From assembly GCA_016872775.1 (NCBI GenBank), contig VGZA01000006.1, positions 80,872-144,871 on the forward strand: a stretch of 64,000 nucleotides of DNA. Direction: 5' to 3'. The notes under the pieces were generated by a model. The model made no database searches and was not told the origin of the DNA. It worked only from the letters and a program-made list of their open reading frames with translations. Every line of letters starts with the position of its first letter. The first letter of the stretch is position 1. The stretch is from Planctomycetota bacterium. Its GTDB lineage: Bacteria > Planctomycetota > Planctomycetia > Pirellulales > Pirellulaceae. Both the position numbers and the translations under genes were made by a program. Shown here in pieces: positions 44,301-53,332 of this stretch.

Positions 44301-45971
44301 ATGAGCGATTCTTCTTCACGACGCGAATTTCTGCAACAGGCGGCCACAGCCACCGCCGCAATTTCGGCGGGCATCCAGTTGTCGACAACCCTTCCCAGGT
44401 TGAGTGCGGCGGAATCACCGGCGGTTTATGAGTCGCCCGAACTGGCGGCGCTCCGCCGGAAAGCCGCCCGGCGTCGGCGGCGACTGATCTACAACGACGA
44501 CGGCTGCGGGCCAATTATGCAACCCGGGGGAGATTCACCGCAGGGCTTCCTCGACGGGGCCAATAGCCGTATGCGAGTCCTCCCCGGCACGCAGGTCGAC
44601 AGCGTGTTCATCTGCTCCGGCGCGACCCACGTGCTTAATCACCCCACGAAGGTGGCCGAATCCTATGCCGATGTGGCCGACAAGTATCAGATTGGCGGCG
44701 AATGGGCGCTGATGCGCGACAACATGCGAGCGCTGGAAAAAGCCGGGACTGATGCGGTTCAACTCACAATCGACTTCTGTCGTCGGCGCCGGCTCGAGGT
44801 CGTCTATTCGCACCGAATCAACGACATCCACAATCAGTTCCTGGCGGTGGAGAGATCGACCTGGTTCCGGGAACATCCGCAGTATTGGCTCAACACGCCC
44901 GAGAACGCCTCGCAGGCCGGTGGAGTGAATTCACCCCGACACTGGTGGTCGGCTCTGGACTTCGAACGCCCCGAAGTCCTCGCGCATCTCGCCGGCATCC
45001 AGGAAGAGGTTTGCGGCCGTTATGACATCGATGGCATCGAGATCGACTATTTTCGTTCTCCGATGTTCTTCCGGCCGAATCTGGATTTCGATCCAGCGAC
45101 ACCGGACCAACGGGAAATCCTCACGGGGTTTCAGCGCCGCCTGCGCGAACTGCACTTTCGCGCGGGAACAAAACGGAACCGCCCGATTCTGACCATCGCG
45201 CGCGTGCCGGCCACCGTGGAGCGATGCCTGCATGTGGGAATCGACATTGAACGCTGGATGCAAGAGCGGCTGGTGGATCTGCTGACAATCGGCGGCGGCT
45301 ACATCCCGTTCACGGAGCCTCTGGAGGAACTTGTCGCCAGCGCGCATCGCGCCGATATTCCGGTCTACGCGACGATCAGCGCTTCGGGAATGCGCGGCCC
45401 GGAGAACCGCTACAGCGCCCACGAGGCGTGGCGCGGCGCGGCCGCGAATCTATGGAAGGCGGGCGTCGACGGAATTGTCACCTTCAATATATTCCCCACG
45501 AACTCGGAACCCCGGTTTACCGACATCGGTTCGCCGGAATCGTTGGCGGGAAAAGACAAACTGTTTGTTGTCGATCCCATTCGGATTCTCGAAGGAGATC
45601 TGGTCCAGGGAATTGAGCAATCCCAGGCGCTGCCCCAGCCAATTCCCGGGGACGGTCAGCCGGGGAAATGCGAGTTGCCCGTGGGCGATGACTTGCCGTT
45701 CGCTGACAAGCAAGGGACGCTCGCCAAAGTGGAGCTCCGCATCCATCTGAGCGACCCCCGTGCCGTGGATCTCGTGGAAACTCGTCTGAACGGCACGGTT
45801 CAAGAGCTGGCGGACAAGAGCGCCGACGGCTGGATGACCTTTTATCCTCGTGGCGCCCAATTTCGGCAGCGTCGCAACGAGCTTTCATTTCACGCCCGCC
45901 AAGCGAAGGCGAATTCTGGGAAACTTGCCGACGTGCTGCATGTCGAACTCTCCGTCATCTATAAGCAATAA
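44301..45971 (+). CDS. Exported GHL10-like TIM-barrel glycoside hydrolase
   Basis: A 556-residue protein with a Tat-like leader (SSRREFLQQAATATAAISAG). The TIM barrel shows RLIYNDDGCG at its first strand, LEVVYSHRINDIHNQ, and the hallmark D244-G-I-E-I-D249-YFRSP, where the second aspartate is the candidate catalytic or substrate-binding residue in GHL10/DUF187-type families. The C-terminal 100 residues form a beta-sandwich. The gene at 61357 is a clear paralogue, sharing the NDDG, DGIExD and RSPxFF motifs. The start is fixed by the promoter at 44226-44254. Likely a secreted enzyme acting on a polysaccharide; specificity unknown. Confidence 0.85.
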   Translation: MSDSSSRREFLQQAATATAAISAGIQLSTTLPRLSAAESPAVYESPELAALRRKAARRRRRLIYNDDGCGPIMQPGGDSPQGFLDGANSRMRVLPGTQVDSVFICSGATHVLNHPTKVAESYADVADKYQIGGEWALMRDNMRALEKAGTDAVQLTIDFCRRRRLEVVYSHRINDIHNQFLAVERSTWFREHPQYWLNTPENASQAGGVNSPRHWWSALDFERPEVLAHLAGIQEEVCGRYDIDGIEIDYFRSPMFFRPNLDFDPATPDQREILTGFQRRLRELHFRAGTKRNRPILTIARVPATVERCLHVGIDIERWMQERLVDLLTIGGGYIPFTEPLEELVASAHRADIPVYATISASGMRGPENRYSAHEAWRGAAANLWKAGVDGIVTFNIFPTNSEPRFTDIGSPESLAGKDKLFVVDPIRILEGDLVQGIEQSQALPQPIPGDGQPGKCELPVGDDLPFADKQGTLAKVELRIHLSDPRAVDLVETRLNGTVQELADKSADGWMTFYPRGAQFRQRRNELSFHARQAKANSGKLADVLHVELSVIYKQ

Positions 45972-45988
45972 GAGGCAAGGCGTAGCAT

Positions 45989-46130
45989 GGGACCGTAGGA
46001 CGGGGCCGTAAGATGGGGTCGTAGGACGGGCCTCCCGGCCCGTCTAGAAGTGTGAATCGACGTCGATAAAAAAAGCACGCATTGGCCCAACGGAGCGAAA
46101 GACGGGCCAGGAGGCCCGTCCTACGACGCG
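45989..46130. repeat. Composite inverted-repeat element with GTAGGACGGGCC ends
   Basis: Two 8-base hairpins of the same sequence, GACGGGCC/GGCCCGTC, occur at 46025-46044 (loop TCCC) and 46101-46120 (loop AGGA) in opposite orientation, so GTAGGACGGGCC (46021-46032) and GGCCCGTCCTAC (46113-46124) also pair with each other across 80 bases. On the left are degenerate tandem copies of CCGTAGGACGGG. It lies in a 324-base gap with no gene. The layout is like a small non-autonomous repeat or MITE; no transposase is present. Confidence 0.75.
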
Positions 46131-46226
46131 GCGCCCAACGTAAGACGCGCACTCGCTATCTCGATGCCGCAAGCATCATGATAGACTGTAATGATTGACG
46201 ATAGTGCTTTCGGCGACGCACGCTTG

Positions 46227-46242
46227 AAATCAAGTTTGATTT
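46227..46242. promoter_or_regulatory. 16-base palindrome upstream of a DUF1501 gene
   Basis: AAATCAA and TTGATTT flank a GT centre, a perfect 7-base inverted repeat in a locally AT-rich stretch 54 bases before ATG 46296. TTGAAA (46224-46229) at its left edge could be a -35 box, but no good -10 box lies at the right distance. A candidate operator. Confidence 0.4.
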
Positions 46243-46295
46243 GCTAATCGGCGCTGGCGACTTTGCACAATCTGCTGGTCCAGGAGAAAGCAATC

Positions 46296-47738
46296 ATGCC
46301 CCGCTTGACAGATCACGTAACGCACCCTCAGCTCACGCGGCGCTCGGCGCTGCGGGCGGGAGCGATGGGGCTGTTGGGTTGGGGTGTGAATCCGATGACC
46401 GGGCAGCGAACGCTTGTCTCGGCAGTCGATCGGCAAGGCCGTCCCTCGGGTCGGGCCAAATCCGTAATTTTGTTCAATTTACTAGGCGGTCCTAGTCAGT
46501 TGGATATGTTTGATTTGAAGCCTTCCGCGCCGGTCGAAGTGCGCGGCGAGTTCACGTCGATCGAAACATCCTTGCCTGGCTTGCGGATTTGCGAACACTT
46601 GCCGAAGACGGCGAAGATGATGCACAAAGCGGCGCTGATCCGCACCGTGACGCACGGCTACAACGCGCATAATCCGCTCAACATCATGACGGGCTGGAGC
46701 CTCGGCAACCCCGCCGCGTTACGGCCAGACCCGAACGATCCGCCGGACATCGGCGCTGTCTGTCAGTACTTCGGCCTCGGGCCGGACGACATGCCAGGCG
46801 CCGTCTGTCTGCCGTGCTATCCCGGCTGGGGCGAAAGCAGCATGTATCCCGGGATCCGCCGACCCGGTCCCTACGGCGGCTTTCTGGGAAGTCAATACGA
46901 TCCGTTGTTCAGCCTTTGCGAACCAACCTTTGACCGCAAGCCGGATCGTCCCTACTATGGCACCGCGATCGCGTTGGGAGAGCCGAAGCTTCCCGGCGCC
47001 GAAGCGGTCCCTGGCTTGACCGTCGATCGGCTCCACCAGCAACGCGACTTACTGCTCCAACTGGACGGTCAGTTCGCGAACGCCGCGGCTTCGAAGTCGC
47101 CCCAGCGACTCGACAAGTTCAAGGATATGGCGTTTCGTCTGCTCAGCGCGGGCAAAGTCCGCAGCGCTTTTGATCTCTCGGGCGAGCCGGCCGATCTGCG
47201 GAAGAAATATGGTTCCTCATTGTTTGGCAACAGCATGCTGGTCGCTCGCCGGCTGGTCGAAGCGGGTGTACCGTTTATCAGCGTACACGCGGAGAACTTT
47301 CTGCCGAACGGTTCGTTCACCTACGACATGCACGAAAACAACTTCGCGATGTTGAAAGAGCACAACCTGCCGGTACTCGATACGCTCTTGCCGGCGCTGG
47401 TCGAGGACCTCGAACAGCGGGGTTTGCTCGAATCGACGCTCATCTACGTCATGGGCGAGATGGGCCGCTCACCCAAGATCAACGCGAAGGCCGGCCGCGA
47501 TCACTGGCCGCAGTGCGGATTCTGTCTGATGATCGGCGGGGGAATCACGCCGGGGGCGGTCTACGGCGAGTCGGACGCGATCGCCGCCTATCCGAAGTCG
47601 AATCCGGTCTCGCCTGCCGACATCGTGGCCACCATCTATCAGCAAATGGGCCTCGACGCCCATACCACGGTCCCGGACCGCACCGGCCGCCCCATGCCGA
47701 TCGCGCACGGAGGCCAGCCGATTCCCGGACTCACTTAG
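46296..47738 (+). CDS. DUF1501 protein, unpaired class
   Basis: A 480-residue protein; ATG 46296 has AGGAG 9 bases upstream. The leader TRRSALRAGAMGLLGWGVNPMTG closely matches that of the gene at 9150, marking these as the nearest relatives among the unpaired copies. Motifs: LGGPSQLDMFDLKPSAP, VRGEFTSIETSLPGLRICEHLP, TYDMHENNF (tyrosine for tryptophan), GEMGRSPKIN, GRDHWPQCG and DIVATIYQQMG (no histidine). It converges on the sulfatase gene with only a 7-base gap, so the two transcripts must overlap. Confidence 0.9.
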   Translation: MPRLTDHVTHPQLTRRSALRAGAMGLLGWGVNPMTGQRTLVSAVDRQGRPSGRAKSVILFNLLGGPSQLDMFDLKPSAPVEVRGEFTSIETSLPGLRICEHLPKTAKMMHKAALIRTVTHGYNAHNPLNIMTGWSLGNPAALRPDPNDPPDIGAVCQYFGLGPDDMPGAVCLPCYPGWGESSMYPGIRRPGPYGGFLGSQYDPLFSLCEPTFDRKPDRPYYGTAIALGEPKLPGAEAVPGLTVDRLHQQRDLLLQLDGQFANAAASKSPQRLDKFKDMAFRLLSAGKVRSAFDLSGEPADLRKKYGSSLFGNSMLVARRLVEAGVPFISVHAENFLPNGSFTYDMHENNFAMLKEHNLPVLDTLLPALVEDLEQRGLLESTLIYVMGEMGRSPKINAKAGRDHWPQCGFCLMIGGGITPGAVYGESDAIAAYPKSNPVSPADIVATIYQQMGLDAHTTVPDRTGRPMPIAHGGQPIPGLT

Positions 47739-47745
47739 CGGCGAT

Positions 47746-49251
47746 TCAGGCACTCTTTTTCTTGCCTCGAACTTTGGCCTTCGGCGGCTCCAGCGCACCT
47801 TCGTTCTTCGTGGGCATCGGAGCATTCACTGCGGCGCGCCACGCGACGAGTCGGTCGTATAATTCCTTGGCCTTGGCGGGATTGTCTTTCGCCAGGTTTT
47901 TCGATTCGCCGATGTCGTTGCCGAGGTCGTAGAGTTCCAGCCGGCCATCTTCGAGAAATTCCATCAGCTTCCAGTCACCGACTTGAATGAGGCTTACGGG
48001 TGTCGTGCGCCAGAGTCCGGGTCCCGACCCGAGATAGCCGGGGAAGTGCTGGAAAATGGCATCGCGTTTCAATCCTGCAGTGTTATCGCGGAACAGTTTG
48101 ACTAGGCTCTCACCGTCGAGCTCCTGTCGCGGAGTTGGTGCGCCCGCGATTTCGAGAAACGTCGGAAACAGGTCGACATGAATTGTCGGCACGTTGGCTG
48201 ACGATCCGGGCTTCGTCACGCCGGGCCAACGTACGATGAACGGCTCGCGCGTGCCACCTTCGTAAAGGCTTCCTTTGCCGCTGCGCAGTGGAGCGTTGTC
48301 GGTAATACCTCCGCGACGGTCGTCGGCCCCTTTTGCCTGCTTGTTGTTGGCTTCCGCTCCCGGCTCGCGTTCGAGGCCACCGGGCCGACCGTAGCCGCCA
48401 ACTCCTCCGTTATCGCTGGTGAAGATGAGCACCGTATTGTCGGCCAGCTTCAATTCATCCAGCGTTTGCATCACGCGGCCCACGCTTTCGTCCACCGAGG
48501 CGATCATCGCGGCATACGTCGCGTTGTTATGTCCGCCGAATCCCGGCTTGGATTTAAACTTGGCAACCAGCTCCGGCTTCGCGTCGTGCGGTGCATGGAC
48601 GCCGAAATGCGGCAGGTAGAGGAAGAACGGCTCAGCTTTGTGCCGCGTGATGAAGTCCACGGCCTTGTCGGTGAGGAAGTCGGCGAGGTACTGTCCCTGG
48701 AGATGATCGGTATCGGGATTGGTGGCGAAGTCAAAGTGCTTGCCCATACTGACGATTGCCTCATCAAATCCGCGGTTGCCAGGGAGGTAAGCGCCTTGCT
48801 GACCGATGTGCCATTTGCCGAACATGCCCGTCGCGTAACCGGCCGCTTTGAGCTGCTTGGGGATGATGTCGAGATCGAGCGGCAGATTCGTGACATTCTC
48901 CACCGGACGTAATGGGCGTTTGCTCCAATCGAAGCGATCCGTCCCGCCGACCGTGTAGACTCCGGTGCGAGCGCCGTATTGCCCGCTCATTAACGCGGCC
49001 CGAGTCGGGGTGCAATTCTGGCAATGGTGATGGCTCAAGAGCTTCATGCCCTGGGCCGCGAGTCGATCGATGTTCGGCGTCTCGTAGTACTGGCTGCCGA
49101 AACAGGCAACGTCGGTGAAACCGAGATCGTCGGCCATGATGAAGATAATGTTCGGCTTGGATGAACCGGGATCGGCAACAGCGTCGTGAATCGACCATGG
49201 GGCAAGAACCAGGGCCAGGAAAGCCGAGAGTCGTAGTCTGGACATGTTCAC
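47746..49251 (-). CDS. Secreted sulfatase (formylglycine-dependent)
   Basis: A 501-residue type I sulfatase with a signal peptide (about 1-27). The calcium-binding start NIIFIMADDLGFTD leads to the maturation motif C80-T-P-T-R84, where the cysteine becomes formylglycine, and GYATGMFGKWHIG supplies further active-site residues; FTSDNGGVGG is the later aspartate/asparagine site. It hydrolyses sulfate esters, most likely on a glycan outside the cytoplasm. GTG 49251 or ATG 49245 are both possible starts. It is the last gene of an SDR-sulfatase-sulfatase-sulfatase operon. The insertion after DNGGVGG (AEANNKQAKGADDRRG) occurs in a subset of sulfatases. Confidence 0.93.
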   Translation of the reverse strand: MNMSRLRLSAFLALVLAPWSIHDAVADPGSSKPNIIFIMADDLGFTDVACFGSQYYETPNIDRLAAQGMKLLSHHHCQNCTPTRAALMSGQYGARTGVYTVGGTDRFDWSKRPLRPVENVTNLPLDLDIIPKQLKAAGYATGMFGKWHIGQQGAYLPGNRGFDEAIVSMGKHFDFATNPDTDHLQGQYLADFLTDKAVDFITRHKAEPFFLYLPHFGVHAPHDAKPELVAKFKSKPGFGGHNNATYAAMIASVDESVGRVMQTLDELKLADNTVLIFTSDNGGVGGYGRPGGLEREPGAEANNKQAKGADDRRGGITDNAPLRSGKGSLYEGGTREPFIVRWPGVTKPGSSANVPTIHVDLFPTFLEIAGAPTPRQELDGESLVKLFRDNTAGLKRDAIFQHFPGYLGSGPGLWRTTPVSLIQVGDWKLMEFLEDGRLELYDLGNDIGESKNLAKDNPAKAKELYDRLVAWRAAVNAPMPTKNEGALEPPKAKVRGKKKSA

Positions 49252-49305
49252 TTTGCCTCTAAGTTCGTTGGGTATGCATCATTCGTTTCGCCGCGGTGTC
49301 ATTCG

Positions 49306-50805
49306 CTACCGGATCTTCGCGTCCGGCAAATCCTTTCCGATGCCGGCGTCGATCGGCATCGTATCCTTTTCCGGGGGCAAGCCAGACTCGGTCATCGCTT
49401 TGACAAGCAGCGCCCGCATCTCAGCGACCATTGCCACGAGCTTCGGGTCAGCAATGAGGTTGCGTCGCTCCTCGGGGTCGTGCTGGATGTTGTAAAGCTC
49501 TGCGATCTGTTTGTCGGGTGAGCCGTCGCCGTGCGGATAGTGCATGTATTTCCATTCGTCGGTTCGGACGGCGCGAACGTTCGGCGTGTAGGGGAACTGC
49601 TTTTCGTAGTTGTATTCGTAAAACCAGGCCTTGCGCCAATCCGTGTCGCCGTGGCGCACGAGTTTCACCCACGACTTGCCGTCGATGCCATCGAGCGACT
49701 TCGCGCCGCACAGTTCGAGAATGCTCGGCGCGACATCAAGCGTCAGCGCCTGCTCTTTGATCACCTTGCCCCGCGCGAGCTTTGGAAAACGCACGACGAG
49801 CGGGATCCGCAGGCTGGCCTCGTGAGCCGTGCGCTTGTCCACCATGCCGTGTTCGCCTTCGAGCAGTCCGTTGTCACCCATAAAGACGATGATCGTGTTG
49901 TCGATTTCGCCGCGCTGTTCGAGGAAAGCCACGAGCCGCGCAAGGCTGTCATCCACGCTGAGGATCGTCCCCCAGTAGCCGTGTACCATGTTTTCAAAAT
50001 CTTTGACCGCTTCGGGCCGGTCGTCGGGGAACTTTTTCCTCCAATCGAACAGCGGCCCATAGATGCCGTGCCAGGTATAGAGACGCTCCTTGATCCACGC
50101 CGGCTTGTCGCTCAGGTTGAACGCCGTCTGAGGATACGGTACGCGCACGGAGTCAAACGTGTGCTCGTATTTCGGCTCCGGCGTGTAGAAGCTGTGCGGC
50201 GCCTTGTGCCCCACGCACAGCGCCCACGGTTTGCCGGAGTGGTCGCCTTTGATCCACTCCATCGCCATATCTGTGATGATGTTCGTGTAGTAACCCTTGA
50301 CCACGCGGCGTTCTTTGCCGCCAAAGTTCCACTCCGTGTCAAAGTACTTCCCCTGCCCCCTGTGCGTCGCGAAATAATCGAAGCCCCAGCGCGGCATGTC
50401 GTTGTCCTCGCCCATGTGCCACTTGCCCATGTAGGCCGTCTCGTAGCCCTCCTCGCGGAGACGCTGCGGCCAGTGCGTGAGGTGCGACGGCAGCTCGGTG
50501 AAGTTGTCGCGAACCCCGTGGTGGTGTGCATACAGCCCCGTAAGGATCGACGCGCGACTTGGCGAGCACAGCGATGTCGTGCAGAACATATTCTCGAAGC
50601 GCACGCCTTCGCTTGCGAGACGGTCGATGTTCGGCGTCTTCAGCACCGGATGCCCCGCGCACGACATCGCATTCCAGCGGATGTCGTCGCAGATGAGAAA
50701 CAGGACGTTCGGGCGATTTGCTGGTGGCTTCTTCGCCTCGGCGGCATCCAGCGCGGCCCAGGGTACGAGCAATAGGGCGGTGAGAAGAGTCGAGGTGGAT
50801 TTCAT
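49306..50805 (-). CDS. Secreted sulfatase (formylglycine-dependent), choline-sulfatase/iduronate-type layout
   Basis: A 499-residue sulfatase with a signal peptide (1-20). Motifs: NVLFLICDDIRWNAM, C80-S-P-S-R84, GYETAYMGKWHMGEDN and FMGDNGLLEGEHGMVDKRTAHE. The sequence has GEHG after the DNG motif, a feature of several glycan sulfatases acting on uronic or amino sugars. It starts 15 bases after the stop of the upstream sulfatase gene, so the two are co-transcribed. The C-terminal residues carry the DPEERRNL block common in family S1. Substrate cannot be predicted firmly. Confidence 0.93.
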   Translation of the reverse strand: MKSTSTLLTALLLVPWAALDAAEAKKPPANRPNVLFLICDDIRWNAMSCAGHPVLKTPNIDRLASEGVRFENMFCTTSLCSPSRASILTGLYAHHHGVRDNFTELPSHLTHWPQRLREEGYETAYMGKWHMGEDNDMPRWGFDYFATHRGQGKYFDTEWNFGGKERRVVKGYYTNIITDMAMEWIKGDHSGKPWALCVGHKAPHSFYTPEPKYEHTFDSVRVPYPQTAFNLSDKPAWIKERLYTWHGIYGPLFDWRKKFPDDRPEAVKDFENMVHGYWGTILSVDDSLARLVAFLEQRGEIDNTIIVFMGDNGLLEGEHGMVDKRTAHEASLRIPLVVRFPKLARGKVIKEQALTLDVAPSILELCGAKSLDGIDGKSWVKLVRHGDTDWRKAWFYEYNYEKQFPYTPNVRAVRTDEWKYMHYPHGDGSPDKQIAELYNIQHDPEERRNLIADPKLVAMVAEMRALLVKAMTESGLPPEKDTMPIDAGIGKDLPDAKIR

Positions 50806-50820
50806 CGGGTTTATTTCCTA

Positions 50821-52497
50821 TCAATTCCCGGACTTTTTCTTCGCCTTGGTTTGTTTCTGGCCGGCAGCTTCGTCGGGATATGGGGTCACTTGGGCGCGCG
50901 CCGCCCAGGCGTCCCATTGCGCGGCGAGTTGCATCGTCTGGTCGGGTTGGGTGGAAGCGAGGTTGTCGAGTTCAGTACGGTCGGCCTTAAGGTTGTAAAG
51001 TTCCCACGGACCGGTGTGACCAAGGCGGACGAGCTTGAGGTCGCCGACGCGGATTGCGGCGTTGCCTTCGTGCTCCCAGAACAGCGCATCACGTTGGAGG
51101 GGCTGATTGGCAAACGCCGGCACGAGGCTGCGGCCTTCCATCGGCGCGATCGACTTGCCGTTGAATTCCGTGGGGTAAGTCGCACCGCCGATATCCAGGC
51201 AAGTCGCCATCACGTCAATGACGTGGGCGGGTTGATGGCGCAATTCGTTTTTCGTCGTGATCCCCGTCGGCCAGTGCGCGATGAATGCCGAGGCAATGCC
51301 ACCTTCATGGTTGTAGTGCTTGAACTTGCGGAACGGCGTATTTTCCAGAAACGCCCAGCTCTCGCCACAGAACCAGTTCGAAGCCGCTTGCGTCGGGTCG
51401 CCTTCGGATCTGCCGTTGGGACCGGACTCGGCGTTGCCGCCGTTGTCGCTCATGAACAAGAGGAGCGTGTTATCGAACACACCGCGTTGTTGAAGGCCTG
51501 CTACAAGGTCACCGATCGACTTGTCCATGCGATGCACGGTAGCGGCATAAACCGCCATGATCTGGTCGAAACGGTCCTGCTCCTGGGGTGTCTGGTCCTC
51601 CCATGACTTGACCGTCGGCGGTCGCGGTGATTTCCGCCAGGTTTTTTCGATGAGGCCCATCTCCAACTGTCGCGCATAGCGGGCATCGCCAATCGCGTCC
51701 CAGCCGGCTTTGTATTTGCCGCGGAACTTCGCAATCTCCGCCTCCGGCGCCTGGAGCGGGAAGTGAGGCGCGTTGTGGCAAAGGTGGAGATAGAACGGCT
51801 GCTTCGCCGCGAGCGCCTCATCCACGAACTTCAGCCCGTAGGTCGTCCACAGGTCCGTGGAATACCAGTCCCGCGGCAGGCGCGGATCGTCGTTGGCGAT
51901 TTTTGCGCCGTCGAGGAAAAGCTCCGCGCGCGCCCCTCCAGGAAAGTAGAAACCACCTGCCGCCGCGTTGAGACTTCGGACGAAGCCACGGCCCGACGGC
52001 GTGACGCCGAAATTCTGACCGACGTGCCACTTGCCGGTCAGCGCAGTGAAATAACCGGCGGGCTTGAGCACTTCGGCGATTGTCACGCACGAGTCATTGA
52101 GCCGGCCGCGATAACCGGGCGCGCCCTTGTCCGCTACCATGTGGCCTACGCCGGCCTGGTGCGGATACAAGCCGGTGAGCAATGCCGCTCGCGTGGGACA
52201 GCAGCGTCCGGTGTTGTAGAACTGCGTGAATCGAAGGCCGCCCTTGGCGAGCGCATCGAGGTTCGGCGTGGGGATTTCGGAACCGTAACAGCCAAGGTCG
52301 GACCAGCCCATATCGTCGACAAGGATAACAACAATGTTGGGACGCGACGCTGCGAAGGCCAACGGGCAAAGTACTAAAGAAAAAACAAGGGCAAAGAACA
52401 TCGTTCGATAGTCCGGGCACTCGTGCATCCATCGGCCCCTGGCGATTTGCGGCGTGCTCTTTCCCCCGCGCATCGAGATTCGAGGTTGGATCTTCAT
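50821..52497 (-). CDS. Secreted arylsulfatase (formylglycine-dependent)
   Basis: About 558 residues from ATG 52497, chosen because AAGAAGGG lies just upstream and the longer frame would begin inside the neighbouring SDR gene. The hydrophobic export segment is at about 33-50 (MFFALVFSLVLCPLAFAA), with a long polar tail before it, so ATG 52401 is a further option. Motifs: NIVVILVDDMGWSDLGCYG, C99-C-P-T-R103 (formylglycine site) and GYFTALTGKWHVG. The family resembles arylsulfatase A-type enzymes. It follows the SDR gene by 58 bases. No sulfatase-maturing enzyme is encoded in this window. Confidence 0.92.
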   Translation of the reverse strand: MKIQPRISMRGGKSTPQIARGRWMHECPDYRTMFFALVFSLVLCPLAFAASRPNIVVILVDDMGWSDLGCYGSEIPTPNLDALAKGGLRFTQFYNTGRCCPTRAALLTGLYPHQAGVGHMVADKGAPGYRGRLNDSCVTIAEVLKPAGYFTALTGKWHVGQNFGVTPSGRGFVRSLNAAAGGFYFPGGARAELFLDGAKIANDDPRLPRDWYSTDLWTTYGLKFVDEALAAKQPFYLHLCHNAPHFPLQAPEAEIAKFRGKYKAGWDAIGDARYARQLEMGLIEKTWRKSPRPPTVKSWEDQTPQEQDRFDQIMAVYAATVHRMDKSIGDLVAGLQQRGVFDNTLLLFMSDNGGNAESGPNGRSEGDPTQAASNWFCGESWAFLENTPFRKFKHYNHEGGIASAFIAHWPTGITTKNELRHQPAHVIDVMATCLDIGGATYPTEFNGKSIAPMEGRSLVPAFANQPLQRDALFWEHEGNAAIRVGDLKLVRLGHTGPWELYNLKADRTELDNLASTQPDQTMQLAAQWDAWAARAQVTPYPDEAAGQKQTKAKKKSGN

Positions 52498-52555
52498 TCG
52501 TTGCCCTTCTTTTTCAGGGAAGCGGAGCGAGAAGTGATACCGAGGGCCATCGTGG

Positions 52556-53332
52556 TCAAAGTCCTTTCGCCAGCCAGCCGCCGTCGACATAGAGATCCTG
52601 GCCGGTCATGTAGCGGGATGCGTCCGAAGCCAGAAAGATCACCGCGCCCGCGAGATCGTCCGGCTCGCCCCAGCGGCCCAACAGCGTCCGCCCCGCGCGG
52701 GCCTGCCGGCGCTCGGGATCCGAGTAACTGAAGCTGGCCATGTCGGTCTTGAAGTAGCCTGGACCAAGGTTGTTGACGCGAATTCCAAATGGGCCGAGAT
52801 CAAATGCCATTGACTTCGTGAGCTGCTTGAGCGCCCCTTTGGCAGCGCCGTAGGCCGGGTTGTTGGGAAAGCCGAGTTCCGCGCCGATACTGGTGATGTT
52901 GATGATCGAGCCGCCGCCCAGTTCTTTCATCCTCGGCGCGAGCCGTCGAGCCAACTGGAACGGCGCTTCCAGATTGACGCGAAACGTTTTCGCCCAGCAT
53001 TCGACAGGATAGTCGGTCAGTTCATGCGGCAACGTGATGCCGGCATTGTTGACCAGGACATCGATCCGCGATTGAGCCTGCAGTACATACTCGGCCAGTT
53101 GCTCAACCTGCCGTGGATCTGACAGATCGGCAGCGAACGAGGTAGCGTTCAAGCCGGCCGTCTGAAGTTCTTGCGTCGCTTCCGAAAGCCCTTTTGCATT
53201 CGAACCGTTGAGCACGACGTTCGCCCCGGCACGCAACAGCGCATCAGCCATCGCGCGTCCCAAGCCGCGCGTTGCACCGGTGACCAGGGCGACTTTTCCC
53301 TGTAGCGAAAACAGGTTTTCGAGGTACGGCAT
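52556..53332 (-). CDS. Short-chain dehydrogenase/reductase (SDR), probably acting on a sugar or sugar acid
   Basis: A 258-residue classical SDR. The cofactor motif is T18-GATRGLG, N94-NAG is present, and the catalytic residues are S147, Y160 and K164 (YGAAK). The closing GQDLYVDGGW is typical of gluconate 5-dehydrogenase/glucose 1-dehydrogenase-like enzymes, which interconvert keto and hydroxyl groups on sugars. As first gene of the sulfatase operon it would process the sugar freed outside, after uptake (inference). There is no signal peptide, so it acts in the cytoplasm. Confidence 0.92.
   Translation of the reverse strand: MPYLENLFSLQGKVALVTGATRGLGRAMADALLRAGANVVLNGSNAKGLSEATQELQTAGLNATSFAADLSDPRQVEQLAEYVLQAQSRIDVLVNNAGITLPHELTDYPVECWAKTFRVNLEAPFQLARRLAPRMKELGGGSIINITSIGAELGFPNNPAYGAAKGALKQLTKSMAFDLGPFGIRVNNLGPGYFKTDMASFSYSDPERRQARAGRTLLGRWGEPDDLAGAVIFLASDASRYMTGQDLYVDGGWLAKGL

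Noticed and set aside
45989..46130. CRISPR-like array
   Set aside because: Repeats are degenerate, mixed in orientation and have no constant-length spacers; no cas gene is present.
49531..50775. Open frame of 414 codons on the plus strand opposite a sulfatase gene
   Set aside because: The sulfatase on the other strand has all family motifs; the shadow frame has none.
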